Shown here: positions 24,266-33,425 of the stretch, in pieces
Layout: every line of letters begins with the position of its first letter
Position numbering within the stretch: the first letter of the stretch is position 1
Assembly (NCBI GenBank): GCA_947476295.1
Contig: CANJQC010000023.1
Coordinates: 1-51,984, forward strand
Source: Planctomycetaceae bacterium
GTDB taxonomy: Bacteria > Planctomycetota > Planctomycetia > Planctomycetales > Planctomycetaceae
Length of the DNA: 51,984 nucleotides
Direction of reading: 5' to 3'
Notes under the pieces: model-generated
The model's input: only the letters and a program-made list of their open reading frames with translations
The model's database searches: none
Told to the model about the DNA's origin: nothing
Position numbers and translations under genes: made by a program

Positions 24266-24752
24266 TTCCCTCAGTATCCATTGTCGTGACGAAGCCGCCA
24301 CGGATCGGCTGGGTGCGCGCATTGCCAAGTCCATTGTCAATGGTGTGGTGGTTGAACTCAACGGTCAGTTAGGAGCCGGTAAGACACGGTTGGTGCGGGC
24401 GATTTGCGAGGCGTTGGGAATCGAGACTGCCCAGGTCAATAGCCCGACGTTTGTACTGTTGCAACTGTATACGGACGGTCGCATCCCGGTCGCCCATTTT
24501 GATACCTATCGCCTAGGCGACACGGACGAGTTTGTCGCAATCGGTTCGGATGAATTCACGAACAGCAGCGACTGGCTGTGTCTGATTGAATGGGCCGAAC
24601 GAGTCGCCGAGTGCCTGCCGGACGATCGTCTGCGAATCGATATTTCCGCCACCAGCGCCGATGCACGGCAGGTCGTTTTCACCAGCACCGGCAGCGTCAG
24701 TTCGGCGCTGCTTCAACGTATCCGGGAAAACGCGGACGAGTCCGGCGGCTGA
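24246..24752 (+). CDS. tsaE: tRNA t6A37 biosynthesis ATPase TsaE
   Basis: A 168-residue TsaE, the P-loop ATPase of the TsaB-TsaD-TsaE complex that makes N6-threonylcarbamoyladenosine at tRNA position 37. Walker A is GQLGAGKTRLVRA (about residues 41-53). Family motifs follow: NSPTFVLLQLY, HFDTYRLGDTDEF and the Walker-B-like CLIEWAERV. I chose the ATG at 24246 (MSPDPSNSL) because the longer frame from 24186 has no family likeness. It overlaps the preceding lipoprotein gene by 20 nt. Length is normal for the family. Confidence 0.92.
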   Translation: MSPDPSNSLSIHCRDEAATDRLGARIAKSIVNGVVVELNGQLGAGKTRLVRAICEALGIETAQVNSPTFVLLQLYTDGRIPVAHFDTYRLGDTDEFVAIGSDEFTNSSDWLCLIEWAERVAECLPDDRLRIDISATSADARQVVFTSTGSVSSALLQRIRENADESGG

Positions 24753-24984
24753 AATCGCTGGTTGCGTATTCTAGGCGTTGAGATCGGCAGAAAACGCCGA
24801 CACTTGAGCTGCATGTGACGTTGTGGATGGCATCATTGCGATATTCCGATGCTTCGGCGGAGTCGTGAAATGCCGATTCTATGAAGAACTCCAATCACAA
24901 AAGTCGGTAGTCTCACAGGTTTCGTCAGGTTGGTGTGGGCAGACTATTTGTCCGCCGCTGCCTAAAGATTCGTTTCCGTGACCG

Positions 24985-26166
24985 ATGCGATCTCGACCCA
25001 TGATTCTGCTCACACGCTGGCTCGCCTTTCCGCTGCTGATCGTTCTGTTCAACACCATGGCCGTCTGCGCACAGACTTCGTTTCTGGATGAGTTGCGGAT
25101 CCTGACACAGCCCGATTCCTTTGGAGATCAGGACGTGCCGCAGACGTTCTCTTTTGCGGCCAACGTAAGTAAAGATGCGGACGACGTTGAAGCGTCATTC
25201 TGGGCTAATCGATATGATTTGACAGCGCTGGAACCAGAGCCGCAGTTTAATCCCCCCCTTATTCCGGATGGACTGCCCAAAGAATCATGGACTGGCCGCG
25301 CGGAGCTCGATGATCCCACTGCGTTTGCAGGATTCGATACGGGCTGCACGACAGACATTGATTGCTGCGATGCCCCATTGATTCGATATCGCACGACCTG
25401 CTTTCAGGGGGCGCAGGCTGCGTATGGAGTCATTCCCGGAGGCGATGCCGATGGACTGGGAATCAAGACGCTGGATCTGCTGGGAACGTTTGCCGTGCCC
25501 TTTGGAAGTATGGACCACGTGATTTCGTTCACGCCGTTTTTCCGCATGGATCAACTCAACGCCGTCCCCTCACTGGATGTCCCCGATTCACTCTATGAAA
25601 CAGGGGTCAAGTCATTCTGGAAAAAAGTCCAGAACGAACGTTTGACGATGATGGTGCTGTTCACGCCATCCGTGCGAAGCGATTTTCAATCCAGTCAGCA
25701 AGCGCTCAAGCTGTTCGGTATGGCGTTGTTGCAGTGGAAGCTCGTTCCGGAAAAGCTGTCGATGACCGGGGGAGCGGTCTATACGGGACGTCAGGACTAT
25801 CCGGTGCTGCCGGCAATGGGACTCTACTGGACACCATCGCCGCTCTGGAAGCTGGACATTCAATTTCCGTCCCCTCGCATTTCCCGCCGTCTTTTGAAAG
25901 ACGGTGACAAGAGTGAAACTTGGGCGTATCTGAGCGGTGTGTTCGGAGGCAATACATGGGCCGTCAAGCGAGCTAGCGGACAAGACGATCAACTCACACT
26001 TCGCGATCTGCGACTTGTGCTGGGTGTCGAACACCTGCTTCGCGAAAACCGAGGCGTCTTTGTGGAAACCGGCTGGGTCTTCAGCCGTTCCATGGAATAC
26101 ACGAATACACCCGGCCAGATCGATTTCGGTGACGCGATCCTGCTGCGAGCCGGAATTCAGTTTTAG
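24985..26166 (+). CDS. Outer-membrane beta-barrel protein, DUF6268-like
   Basis: A 393-residue exported protein. The signal peptide (about residues 8-30, LTRWLAFPLLIVLFNTMAVC) ends at AQT. The second half alternates short amphipathic strands (LFGMALLQWKLVPEKLSMTG, GLYWTPSPLWKLDIQFPSPR) and ends in phenylalanine (RAGIQF), as outer-membrane barrels do. The pattern fits the DUF6268 family. A Cys-rich loop (CTTDIDCCDAP) near 118-130 is unusual. The ATG at 25000 is an alternative start. The 232 bp upstream of this gene hold nothing recognisable. Confidence 0.7.
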   Translation: MRSRPMILLTRWLAFPLLIVLFNTMAVCAQTSFLDELRILTQPDSFGDQDVPQTFSFAANVSKDADDVEASFWANRYDLTALEPEPQFNPPLIPDGLPKESWTGRAELDDPTAFAGFDTGCTTDIDCCDAPLIRYRTTCFQGAQAAYGVIPGGDADGLGIKTLDLLGTFAVPFGSMDHVISFTPFFRMDQLNAVPSLDVPDSLYETGVKSFWKKVQNERLTMMVLFTPSVRSDFQSSQQALKLFGMALLQWKLVPEKLSMTGGAVYTGRQDYPVLPAMGLYWTPSPLWKLDIQFPSPRISRRLLKDGDKSETWAYLSGVFGGNTWAVKRASGQDDQLTLRDLRLVLGVEHLLRENRGVFVETGWVFSRSMEYTNTPGQIDFGDAILLRAGIQF

Positions 26167-26304
26167 AACGCCAGCCACCTTTTTGCTCCAAGGGGTTGTG
26201 GCGCTGAGAGCCATTCGAGTCGAAGCTCAGGGCATTTGTTCAGGAAGCCCGGCTGAGTTGCAGCAGCAGGGTCGGCCAGTTATTGACAATGGGTCACTTT
26301 GATC

Positions 26305-27648
26305 TCATTCAATGTCGATTGTCCGGGATGATTCGACATTGAGTTTAGTTTTTTTCAGCACGATAACCCAACCCCGAATGTCTACTCCCTTATCTGTTCG
26401 AAGTACAACGGATGCAACAGACTGTTCTTCGAAGCCGTGGGTCGCCGCCAGTTGTTGCAGATAAGGCAGGCCGTGTGAATAGCGGCGAGTCGGTCCCAGC
26501 ATCCATGTGTCGCCACTGTTTGCTTCCACGGAAAACGCGAACAACCTGGCCGGACGTAATGCGGCGGAAACTTTATGAAATGTTTCGTTTAGGTCTCCGA
26601 CATACACAAAGACATCTGCGGCAAGGATCAGATCGTACACAGCAGTCTGATCGGCCAGAAATTCGACGATGCCGCCCACATGCAGTTCTTCATACACATT
26701 GCGGTGACGTGCGGCAGCGATCATCTCAGATGACAAATCGACACCGACCAGACTGCCAACCGCCGATCGGAAAATTTCACCGCAAAGTCCCGTGCCGCAG
26801 CCAAGGTCCACAGCCCGCTCAAACGGACCAACGGTCAGTTGTTGCACAGCGGTCCAAAGATGCTGCGGCGTGCGATAGTTGAGGTTACTCACGAGATGTT
26901 CATCAAATCGTGCCGCATAGGCATCGAACAAGGACTTCACATAATCGGGCGGAGCTGCTGGGGGCACTGCGGTCTGGGACGCTGAGCCTTCACATGCCGC
27001 CAGATGGAATTGCCATTCAGTCGCGTCTGGTTTGAGCCTGACAGCTTCGATCAGGTGCTGCCGAGCTTCGTCAGTCTGCCAAGCCTGTTCAAGGGCGATG
27101 CCGAGTGCGTAGTGGGCTTCGGCAGATTGGAGATGGCATTCGTGAGCCCTGCGGCAGATGATGACTGCTTCGTCGATCCGCTGACACTTCAGCAGAGCCG
27201 TACCATAGTTAAGCAGTGCGGCCAGCGAGTCAGGTGCATGATGGATGGCATGTTTGAAACTGGACAGGGCCTGTTCGAACAGGCCTTTTTCGCGATACGC
27301 GATTCCAAGATTGTTGTGAGCCTCCGCGAGACTAGGCTGCAGCTGAATCGCCTGAATAAAGGCGTCGATCGCTTCGTCACGTCGTCCCATAGAATTCAGG
27401 ATCGTGCCGAGATTGAACTGAACCTCCGCCAGTTCCGGGCTGTACCTCAACAGTTCGCGGAGATGACTTGCAGCGGACTCCAGTTCGCCGGCATCGTGCA
27501 ACAACACGGCATATGCAAACAGTGCTTCTGTGCATCCCTGTTCCTGCCGAAGCACCTGCTGATAAATGGCCTTCGCCCGCTTCACCCGACCTGCACGCAC
27601 ATGCAGCTCGGCCTGATCCAGAAGTCTTCGCTGTGATGATGGCGGCAT
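26305..27648 (-). CDS. TPR-repeat protein fused to class I SAM methyltransferase
   Basis: A 447-residue two-domain protein. Residues 1-215 hold about six tetratricopeptide repeats (for example LAEAHNNLGIAYREKGLFEQ at 107-126). Residues 235-440 form a methyltransferase with motif I VDLGCGTGL (280-288), the acidic Asp of GVDLSSEMI (about 304), and LILAADVFVYVGDL as motif IV. TPR-methyltransferase fusions are known in planctomycetes and other bacteria; the substrate is unknown. No signal peptide, so cytoplasmic. It is convergent with the barrel gene (138-bp gap). The next 1.4 kb upstream is decayed sequence. Confidence 0.87.
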   Translation of the reverse strand: MPPSSQRRLLDQAELHVRAGRVKRAKAIYQQVLRQEQGCTEALFAYAVLLHDAGELESAASHLRELLRYSPELAEVQFNLGTILNSMGRRDEAIDAFIQAIQLQPSLAEAHNNLGIAYREKGLFEQALSSFKHAIHHAPDSLAALLNYGTALLKCQRIDEAVIICRRAHECHLQSAEAHYALGIALEQAWQTDEARQHLIEAVRLKPDATEWQFHLAACEGSASQTAVPPAAPPDYVKSLFDAYAARFDEHLVSNLNYRTPQHLWTAVQQLTVGPFERAVDLGCGTGLCGEIFRSAVGSLVGVDLSSEMIAAARHRNVYEELHVGGIVEFLADQTAVYDLILAADVFVYVGDLNETFHKVSAALRPARLFAFSVEANSGDTWMLGPTRRYSHGLPYLQQLAATHGFEEQSVASVVLRTDKGVDIRGWVIVLKKTKLNVESSRTIDIE

Positions 27649-27685
27649 CCGCAGATTCCAATGAGCTTTTCAAGCCGTCCTCGCC

Positions 27686-28408
27686 TCACGCACGGCAAGT
27701 GTTCAGCAGACCGTTGATCACTTTTTTGTTTCGCTTGACTCCGATTTTTCCGGCTTCAGTATGCTTCTTTTCAGAATACGTGGCCACAGAAATGCAGTCG
27801 TCGAGATTAATGTTTTCCGCATCGGTCCATCCGTTGATGATTCCGTGAACTTCTTTTCCGAGACAACTGGAAGACCACCAGAGAACATCTCTTTCGGTAA
27901 ATCCCATCCAGTTTCCGCGAGTTTGATAGTAGTTGATTTTCTGGTCGGCATTGATGCCCAGAACATCAAACTGCGGCGTATTGATCGGTACTTTGATCCC
28001 TTCTGGACCATTCGTCGGCCTGTGTCCGTTTTCGTATGGGAAAAAGGCTGCGTCTTCAAGACCGAGAAGAGTAATGGGCACTGTATCTCACGTCAATCTT
28101 GCAGCGAGGCTGAGTGCATGCCGCCCTCCTGCACTGTTTCCATGAACGCATAGAAGCCCCTGCTTTTTACCTGCCTTCACCTCCGACTTAATCCGAGCCG
28201 CCATTTTCAAGGCCAACGCTGCGCTCGCAGCTTGATCAGTGAACGGCACACCAATCCCGAATACAGCAAGGCGACGATCCTTGAGTATTTGATAAAAGGT
28301 AAGTTCCAAATCTTTCGTTACCCTTCGGCTGATTCACCATCGCCCCCTCCGACGAATCGAACCACGATATCAACAACCAGACTAACGGAGTCACGCCAAG
28401 ACTCTGAC
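27686..28408 (-). pseudogene. Alpha/beta-hydrolase-like gene, broken
   Basis: Read from high to low coordinates, the pieces join into one protein. First, DSVSLVVDIVVRFVGGGDGE in one frame; then, after an apparent one-base shift near 28318, DLELTFYQILKDRRLAVFGI and GLLCVHGNSAGGRHALSLAA. Next comes an in-frame TGA at about 28085-28087, and in the same frame DTVPITLLGLEDAAFFPYEN and PINTPQFDVLGINADQK. HGNSAGGRHALSLAARL is a G-x-S-x-G nucleophile elbow as in alpha/beta hydrolases. The 5' part is missing: homology stops near 28408, where a glycogen phosphorylase fragment begins on the other strand. The specific enzyme is not identifiable by eye. Confidence 0.6.
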
Positions 28409-28419
28409 TGCTGACCGCC

Positions 28420-29043
28420 AATCCTCAGCTGGCATCACTCGTTACCGAAGCGATCGGCGACGGCTGGATCACCAGTCTCGACCGGCTCCGCGATCTGGAG
28501 CCACTGGCTGCAGACGCGGCATTTCAGGAACGATTTCTGCCGGTAAAACAGTTGAAAAAAAGACTTGTACGTTGGGTTCGCCGGACGATGGGGGAATCTG
28601 TTGATGCTGACACACTGTTCGACGTCCACGTCAAGCGAATTCATGAATACAAGCGGCAACTCCTGAATGTGCTTCACATTATTTATGAATACCTTTGCCT
28701 GGCCGAAGACGGTGTCATTCCAACACAGTCGCGAACGTATCTGTTTTCCGGCAAAGCCGCACCGGGATACTATCTCGCCAAACAGATCATTTAGCTGATT
28801 CATGACGTCGCCCGAGTGGTCAGACAGGATCCCCGCTGCCGAGGCCATTTGACGATCAGCTTTCTCCCGGATTATCGCGTGTCACTTGCTCAAATCATCA
28901 TCCCGGCGGCCGATCTGAGTGAACCGATTTCGACGGCAGGTGACGCTGTATCGCAATCGCCCACTCTGGATTGAAAAGACCATTCTCAACACAGCCAGAA
29001 TCGGAAAGTTCTCAAGTGATCGCACTAAAAATCTAATGAAGTA
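28420..29043 (+). pseudogene. glgP: Glycogen phosphorylase remnant (truncated, stop codon, internal deletion)
   Basis: The frame starts in mid-protein with NPQLASLVTEAIGDGWITSL. It continues with the hallmark FDVHVKRIHEYKRQLLNVLH and FSGKAAPGYYLAKQII. A TAG at 28792-28794 then replaces the lysine normally found in KQIIKLI. The same frame goes on with SFLPDYRVSLAQIIIPAADL and EPISTAG (to about 28941). The sequence then jumps, in another frame, to the normal C-terminus TLYRNRPLWIEKTILNTARI and GKFSSDRT. The missing section would contain the pyridoxal-phosphate lysine motif (GTGNMKF). The N-terminal two thirds are also gone. It cannot encode an active enzyme. Confidence 0.88.
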
Positions 29044-29265
29044 ACGCATATCGAAAATACGCCGGGGATGGCAGTTTTGAGCCCAGTCTCTCTGGATGGA
29101 AACGCAGGGGGACGAATGAACCGTAGCCGTTCTTGCACCTGGGCGCAAAGGTATTCTGCGAACTCGCGTGCGATTGCGAGCGACAACCGCTCAAGGCAAA
29201 TGTCTATGACAATAACTGGAATTCTGGCGGTTGATTCGTGACTTTTAGCCCGTGACATGTTCAAC

Positions 29266-29293
29266 ATACGCAATCCTCGTTCATGTTGCGTAT
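29266..29293. promoter_or_regulatory. Inverted repeat upstream of the DUF1080 gene
   Basis: ATACGCAA (29266-29273) and TTGCGTAT (29286-29293) form a perfect 8-bp inverted repeat with 12-nt spacing, ending 29 nt before the ATG at 29323. Position and symmetry fit a transcription-factor operator or a short 5' hairpin. No regulator is encoded nearby. Low confidence. Confidence 0.3.
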
Positions 29294-29322
29294 CTGACCA
29301 CGCCAGCCCAACCGGAGTTGAA

Positions 29323-30009
29323 ATGAAATCCTTCCTTCCATTTCTTACGATGTTCATCCTCGTCGGCAGTGCCGGAAATACACTTGCCCAGAACTACACC
29401 AATCTGCTTCAGGATCGATCACTTCACCACTGGATCCTGCCCAATGGCAATCCGGTTGAAAAGGGTTGGGTCTTTGATCCTGACGGTGCCCTGCATCTGG
29501 CTGGCGAGGGCGATAACATCCTTACTCGGTGTGAATATCAGAACTTCGATCTGTGGTTCGACTTTCGAATTTCGGAAAAGGGCAACAGTGGGATCAAGTA
29601 CCGCGTTCAGAAGTATGGATCGTCGTGGCTGGGCCCGGAGTACCAGATTCAGGACGATGCAGCGTTTCCGAATCAGTCAGCGAAACACAATACCGCGTCA
29701 CTGTACGATCTGGTCGATCGTTCCAGTCCAGTTTTTGAACGACGCTACCTGCCATTGAATGACTGGAGCGTCGGGCGCATCATTGTGCAGAACAATCGGC
29801 TTCGTCACTGGATGAATGGCAACTTGATTATCGACGAACGCTCCGATTCGCAGCGTTTCAACGATGCCGTACAGGGCAGCAAGTTCAACGATAAAGCTGG
29901 CTTTGGCAAGAATTGTTCCGGCAGAATCATGCTCACTGACCACCACAGCGAAGTCTGGTATCGAAACGTTTACATCCGTTGTCTGGATCGCTGTGCTGCT
30001 GTGCCATAG
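29323..30009 (+). CDS. Secreted DUF1080 (3-keto-disaccharide hydrolase-like) protein
   Basis: A 228-residue protein with signal peptide (FLPFLTMFILVGSAGNTLAQ, cleavage after about residue 22) and one DUF1080 domain. DUF1080 is a concanavalin-like jelly roll; characterised members hydrolyse 3-keto-glycosides. Visible motifs are YQNFDLWFDFRISEKGNSGI and SSWLGPEYQIQDD, and the C-terminus is EVWYRNVYIRCL. The ATG at 29323 has GGAG 6 nt upstream; the frame from 29257 adds a non-family stretch. It is likely monocistronic, ending at the bidirectional hairpin at 30031. Substrate not known. Confidence 0.85.
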   Translation: MKSFLPFLTMFILVGSAGNTLAQNYTNLLQDRSLHHWILPNGNPVEKGWVFDPDGALHLAGEGDNILTRCEYQNFDLWFDFRISEKGNSGIKYRVQKYGSSWLGPEYQIQDDAAFPNQSAKHNTASLYDLVDRSSPVFERRYLPLNDWSVGRIIVQNNRLRHWMNGNLIIDERSDSQRFNDAVQGSKFNDKAGFGKNCSGRIMLTDHHSEVWYRNVYIRCLDRCAAVP

Positions 30010-30030
30010 ACATCATCACATGCAAAAAGA

Positions 30031-30055
30031 GCTGATCTTTCACTGAAAGATCAGC
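30031..30055. terminator. Bidirectional intrinsic terminator
   Basis: GCTGATCTTT (30031-30040) and AAAGATCAGC (30046-30055) pair perfectly with a 5-nt loop. On the minus strand the stem is followed by TCTTTTTGC, a good U-tract, so it terminates the gene ending at 30114. On the plus strand CCCCCTTATTTCT follows, a weaker tail, serving the DUF1080 gene ending at 30009. Confidence 0.8.
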
Positions 30056-30113
30056 CCCCTTATTTCTCAACCATCCGTCGCGGCATCTTTCTGATGCCAA
30101 CGACGAAATCGTA

Positions 30114-31889
30114 TTACTCAGTCTTCAGAGAAAACTGTTCCATCAGCACTCCGTTTTCGTCACCGACCCAGTACCCGCCCGCAGGAGCCATGTACTTTTC
30201 GATGACTTCGAACGAGGGCAGTTTGCTGAAGTCAATCTTTGAAAACAGATCTTCCATCCCGGGGAAGTTTTCTGTCGCATCGCCGTCACGCAGCATGTCA
30301 TAAAGCCGACGGTACTGTTCGGCAGGGCGTGTAAATGTCACCGCCAGTGCGCCATCGGGAAAGTGTTCCGCGACGGCTTTGAAGTCGTCTGAATCAGCCA
30401 ATGGACGCACGTCGTCATCATTTCTCAGGGCTTGTTCCAACTGACTTCCGCCGATCGCAATCAGCAGTTGGCTGTTGGCTACGGTGAAGGATATTTTCTG
30501 ACCGCTTGGTGGTTCAATCTCATACACGGTTGCTCCGCTGACTTCCCGGGTTTCACCTGGAAAACCGGGCTCTGACGTCAACCTGTTGAGTAGGTCTGCA
30601 AATTTCTGATTGTCCTTGACACCGACCGCAAACAGTATGTCATCTGAAGCCGCATCGGACGTTCGGTCGCCTGGAGACATCACCATCTGTATGTTCCCGT
30701 CGAGTTGATCAACTAGGTCCTTCTTGATGTGTACCTCAGGCCCTTGATTTGAAAGTGTATCGATAGTACCTTCAAACGCACCTGCCCCCTGGAACATATC
30801 AAAAAGCGTTTCGACAGCCGTATAGGCTTCGCCGACTTTCCACTTTGTCGCCATCCATGCGGTTGCGTTTTCTTTCACCCATGCAGGTGGTGCAACATCG
30901 ACTGCGTCGAGTTGAAACACCTGCATAGCTGCCTGGGGAGGCTGTTCGCTGTACAGAAACGAGCGGGAAATCCCTTCAAATTCATCGCCACCGATTTCGC
31001 CGGAAGATCCGATACCTTTGAGTTGGTTGATACCCAGCGTTGGAAAGAATCCGATCGCCATTCCCGCAGCGGCGCCATTTGGACCGAGCGAACCGGTTTG
31101 TACCAGCGCGGTAAACATACCAATTGGATCAATGTACGTCGTCATCAGACCGGCACCGGGTGTTGATTCGCACTTTTCCATGATGTAGGCATAGACGCTG
31201 TTGTTTTTGAGGACTTTTTCAGAATCACCGTTCCAGTTGTCGAGAGTGAGCGTCAACAGCGCGCTGCTGTTGGAAACGACAAGGCGTTCGTCTTTAAGGA
31301 ACCAGCCGAATTCTTTCGCCAGCGGAGTCTGCTTTGCGACATCGCTGGTAACTGTGTATATCGTCAGTTCGGTACCGTCATGCTCAATGTTGGCAGCTTC
31401 CAGTTCATCGACGTTGTTTAGAGCAGCGGTCGCTTTTTCCAATAGGCCGTGAACTTCGGATTCATGTGCACCGTAGTCCATGAACATGATGAGACCCATC
31501 TTGTTCGGCGGAGCTTTGGAAAACGCCAATGTGACTTCGCCGGTCGGGATCGCCAGCAGTTCATCAATGTTCAGACCCAATGCATCGTGAACCTTTGACA
31601 GACTTTCCTCCAGTTCACCACCTAAAGCGTTCTTGACTTCGGCCTTGAATTCTTCGAGCGCTGGATCAGCAAACAGCCGACCGGCGGACGAATTCTCAAA
31701 CGATTCCTTGAATCCTTCTACGCTGGGCATGGAAATATAGAAATACGTGTCCTTCGGAAGAATCTGATTACTCAGCACCTTTGTGTCAGCCGTTTGTCCT
31801 GATGCAACGCCGCACAGGCCACCCAGCAACACGGCAGACGTGAGCAGCGTTTTTTTAAATCGAGCCAGAAACATCGAAAAATCTTTCAT
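30114..31889 (-). CDS. Secreted protein of unknown function, DUF3352-like pattern
   Basis: A protein of about 591 residues with a signal peptide (RFKKTLLTSAVLLGGLCGVA, cleaved near SGQ). The mature part has two related halves with recurring VTLAFSKAP.., ALAVTFTRPAEQYR and LLIAIGGSQLEQALRNDDD segments. These resemble secreted planctomycete proteins that start ..LPKDTYFYISMPSVEGFKE. DUF3352 is the nearest family I can suggest; no catalytic motif is visible. The start is ATG 31889 or ATG 31874 (GAAAG 8 nt upstream); neither has an ideal site. A perfect terminator hairpin follows the stop. Acidic, probably periplasmic. Confidence 0.7.
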   Translation of the reverse strand: MKDFSMFLARFKKTLLTSAVLLGGLCGVASGQTADTKVLSNQILPKDTYFYISMPSVEGFKESFENSSAGRLFADPALEEFKAEVKNALGGELEESLSKVHDALGLNIDELLAIPTGEVTLAFSKAPPNKMGLIMFMDYGAHESEVHGLLEKATAALNNVDELEAANIEHDGTELTIYTVTSDVAKQTPLAKEFGWFLKDERLVVSNSSALLTLTLDNWNGDSEKVLKNNSVYAYIMEKCESTPGAGLMTTYIDPIGMFTALVQTGSLGPNGAAAGMAIGFFPTLGINQLKGIGSSGEIGGDEFEGISRSFLYSEQPPQAAMQVFQLDAVDVAPPAWVKENATAWMATKWKVGEAYTAVETLFDMFQGAGAFEGTIDTLSNQGPEVHIKKDLVDQLDGNIQMVMSPGDRTSDAASDDILFAVGVKDNQKFADLLNRLTSEPGFPGETREVSGATVYEIEPPSGQKISFTVANSQLLIAIGGSQLEQALRNDDDVRPLADSDDFKAVAEHFPDGALAVTFTRPAEQYRRLYDMLRDGDATENFPGMEDLFSKIDFSKLPSFEVIEKYMAPAGGYWVGDENGVLMEQFSLKTE

Positions 31890-32125
31890 TGTTGAGATAA
31901 GCGGTTGAAACAGTAACCAGAGAGCCACCAATCGCCCGCAGGATTCTCACCCACATGGCAGCAAATGGTCAAGCTCACTACGACAATCGTTGATGGCAGG
32001 AAAACAGAACGCAGAACCGAGGCAATTCGTCGCGACGTGGCGATTCTTGGACAAATTGTCCGTAAAACGCTCATAAATCCCGATGATTTGACCGACGCTG
32101 GATATTTCTCATTCGAAAAGGCTGT

Positions 32126-32154
32126 TTGACGCTGCGTTCAAACATCGATATCCT
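32126..32154 (+). promoter_or_regulatory. Candidate sigma-70-type promoter for rpsB
   Basis: TTGACG (32126-32131) and TATCCT (32149-32154) are separated by exactly 17 nt, 185 nt upstream of the rpsB start. The -35 matches 5 of 6 and the -10 matches 4 of 6 consensus bases. The long leader that would result contains a hairpin next to the ribosome site. Consensus match only. Confidence 0.35.
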
Positions 32155-32302
32155 CCCCTCGCTTCGAAATTTTCGGGATCCGTGGGGTCTCGCCGGATTC
32201 TGTCACCTCCGGTTTCATGGTGACGTGCTGCGTGTCGAATCGCGACTTCGTTCTTCGACATTCACACAATTGTTCTGTGCGAGTCCCCGCTTGGGTTGCT
32301 CG

Positions 32303-32321
32303 CTGCGGCGTGCCGCCGCAG
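32303..32321 (+). promoter_or_regulatory. Leader hairpin next to the rpsB ribosome-binding site
   Basis: CTGCGGC (32303-32309) pairs with GCCGCAG (32315-32321) around a GTGCC loop, ending 5 nt before the AGGAG (32327-32331) of rpsB. Ribosomal protein S2 is autoregulated through its leader in other bacteria, so this may be a control element. The fold is short and its role is inference. Confidence 0.3.
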
Positions 32322-32338
32322 ATCACAGGAGATCGGCA

Positions 32339-33097
32339 ATGGCTGAGATTGTGGTAAAAGAAATCTTGGAAGCTGGTGTCCACTACGGACACCGATCCAG
32401 TCGCTGGAATCCGAAAATGCGACCGTATATTTACGGTCGTCGTAACCAGATTCATATCATCGACATCAAGGAAACCATCCGCGGTTTGATCCGAGCCAAA
32501 AAATATCTGCTCAAAGTCGCTGCTCAGGGTGGTCTGATCCTGTTCGTCGGAACCAAGCGCCAGGCCGGTGCTGCTATCGAAGAACTGGCTCAGGACTGTA
32601 AAATGCCGTACTGTACCGAGCGTTGGCTGGGTGGTACGCTGACGAATTTTCGTACGATTCGCACGCGGCTGAAGCGATTGGAAGAACTTGAAAATCTCCG
32701 TGCAAATGGCGAGATAAAGAACTACTCCAAGAAGATGCAATCGACGCTGAATCGTGAATACAGCAAGATCTACCGCAACCTGAACGGCATGCGTGAAATG
32801 AATCGCCTGCCGGAATGTCTGGTCATCGTTGATCCGACCAAGGAAAAGAACGCAGTCCACGAAGCTCGCTTGCTGGGCGTCAAAATTGTGGCGCTGATTG
32901 ATACCGACTCCGATCCGGACATGGTCGATCTGCCAATTCCGGGCAACGACGACAGTCTGCGTTCGATTCGGCTGGTCATCCAGCATCTTTCTGACGCGAT
33001 TAAACAGGGACGCAGCATGCGTCCGGACGATCCGAAGAAGAAATCAGACGACGCTCCGGCATCGAACGAACCAAAGGCCGTGCCTTCAATTCGGTAG
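32339..33097 (+). CDS. rpsB: 30S ribosomal protein S2
   Basis: A 252-residue S2, a component of the small ribosomal subunit. Hallmarks are [20 protein letters not shown] at the N-terminus, [28 protein letters not shown] and [14 protein letters not shown]-like [20 protein letters not shown]. The ATG at 32339 has AGGAG 7 nt upstream and matches the family start; the upstream frame from 32126 is leader sequence. The C-terminal tail ([20 protein letters not shown]) is a charged extension. It is followed by tsf after 512 bp filled with repeats, which is long for this normally tight pair. Confidence 0.96.
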   Translation: MAEIVVKEILEAGVHYGHRSSRWNPKMRPYIYGRRNQIHIIDIKETIRGLIRAKKYLLKVAAQGGLILFVGTKRQAGAAIEELAQDCKMPYCTERWLGGTLTNFRTIRTRLKRLEELENLRANGEIKNYSKKMQSTLNREYSKIYRNLNGMREMNRLPECLVIVDPTKEKNAVHEARLLGVKIVALIDTDSDPDMVDLPIPGNDDSLRSIRLVIQHLSDAIKQGRSMRPDDPKKKSDDAPASNEPKAVPSIR

Positions 33098-33130
33098 TGC
33101 CATGCGGCAAACTCTTTCGGCCTGATACAT

Positions 33131-33165
33131 GTCCCTTCTCTCCCCCGAGATCGGGGGGAGAAGGT
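33131..33165. repeat. GC-rich intergenic palindrome after rpsB
   Basis: CCTTCTC-T-CCCCCGA and TCGGGGG-G-AGAAGG form an almost perfect palindrome of about 16 bp arms around GA. No T-tract follows, so it is not a classical terminator. The alternating pyrimidine/purine arms are of the kind seen in planctomycete intergenic REP elements. Confidence 0.5.
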
Positions 33166-33224
33166 GACCGAAAAACTGATTGCGATTCAGGCCCGGAGGG
33201 CAGGCACATACTCTGCCGGGGCTG

Positions 33225-33425
33225 TTAGGCCGCGGTTTGATGCAATGAGACAAATCTAGGCCTGAAAGGCCGACACAGAAGTATGCAGGACGCCTCGTCA
33301 ACAGATAGGTGTGTCGACCTTTCAGGCGTCAATTCGCACGAGTATTCTTTCCGGTGGCTCACGCCACCGGCCGTGGATGTGCTTGGCCTCCGGGGCCTTA
33401 TACAACGGCACAATTGGGTTGCGGG
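33225..33425. repeat. Composite intergenic repeat between rpsB and tsf
   Basis: This stretch holds AGGCCTGAAAGGCCG (about 33260) and the related CGACCTTTCAGGCG (about 33316) in opposite orientation. A hairpin, CCGGTGGC-TCA-CGCCACCGG, follows near 33351-33370, and then GGCCTCCGGGGCC near 33388. No coding frame with homology crosses it. It looks like an assembly of small mobile or REP-type palindromes inserted between two ribosomal-operon genes. Confidence 0.5.
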
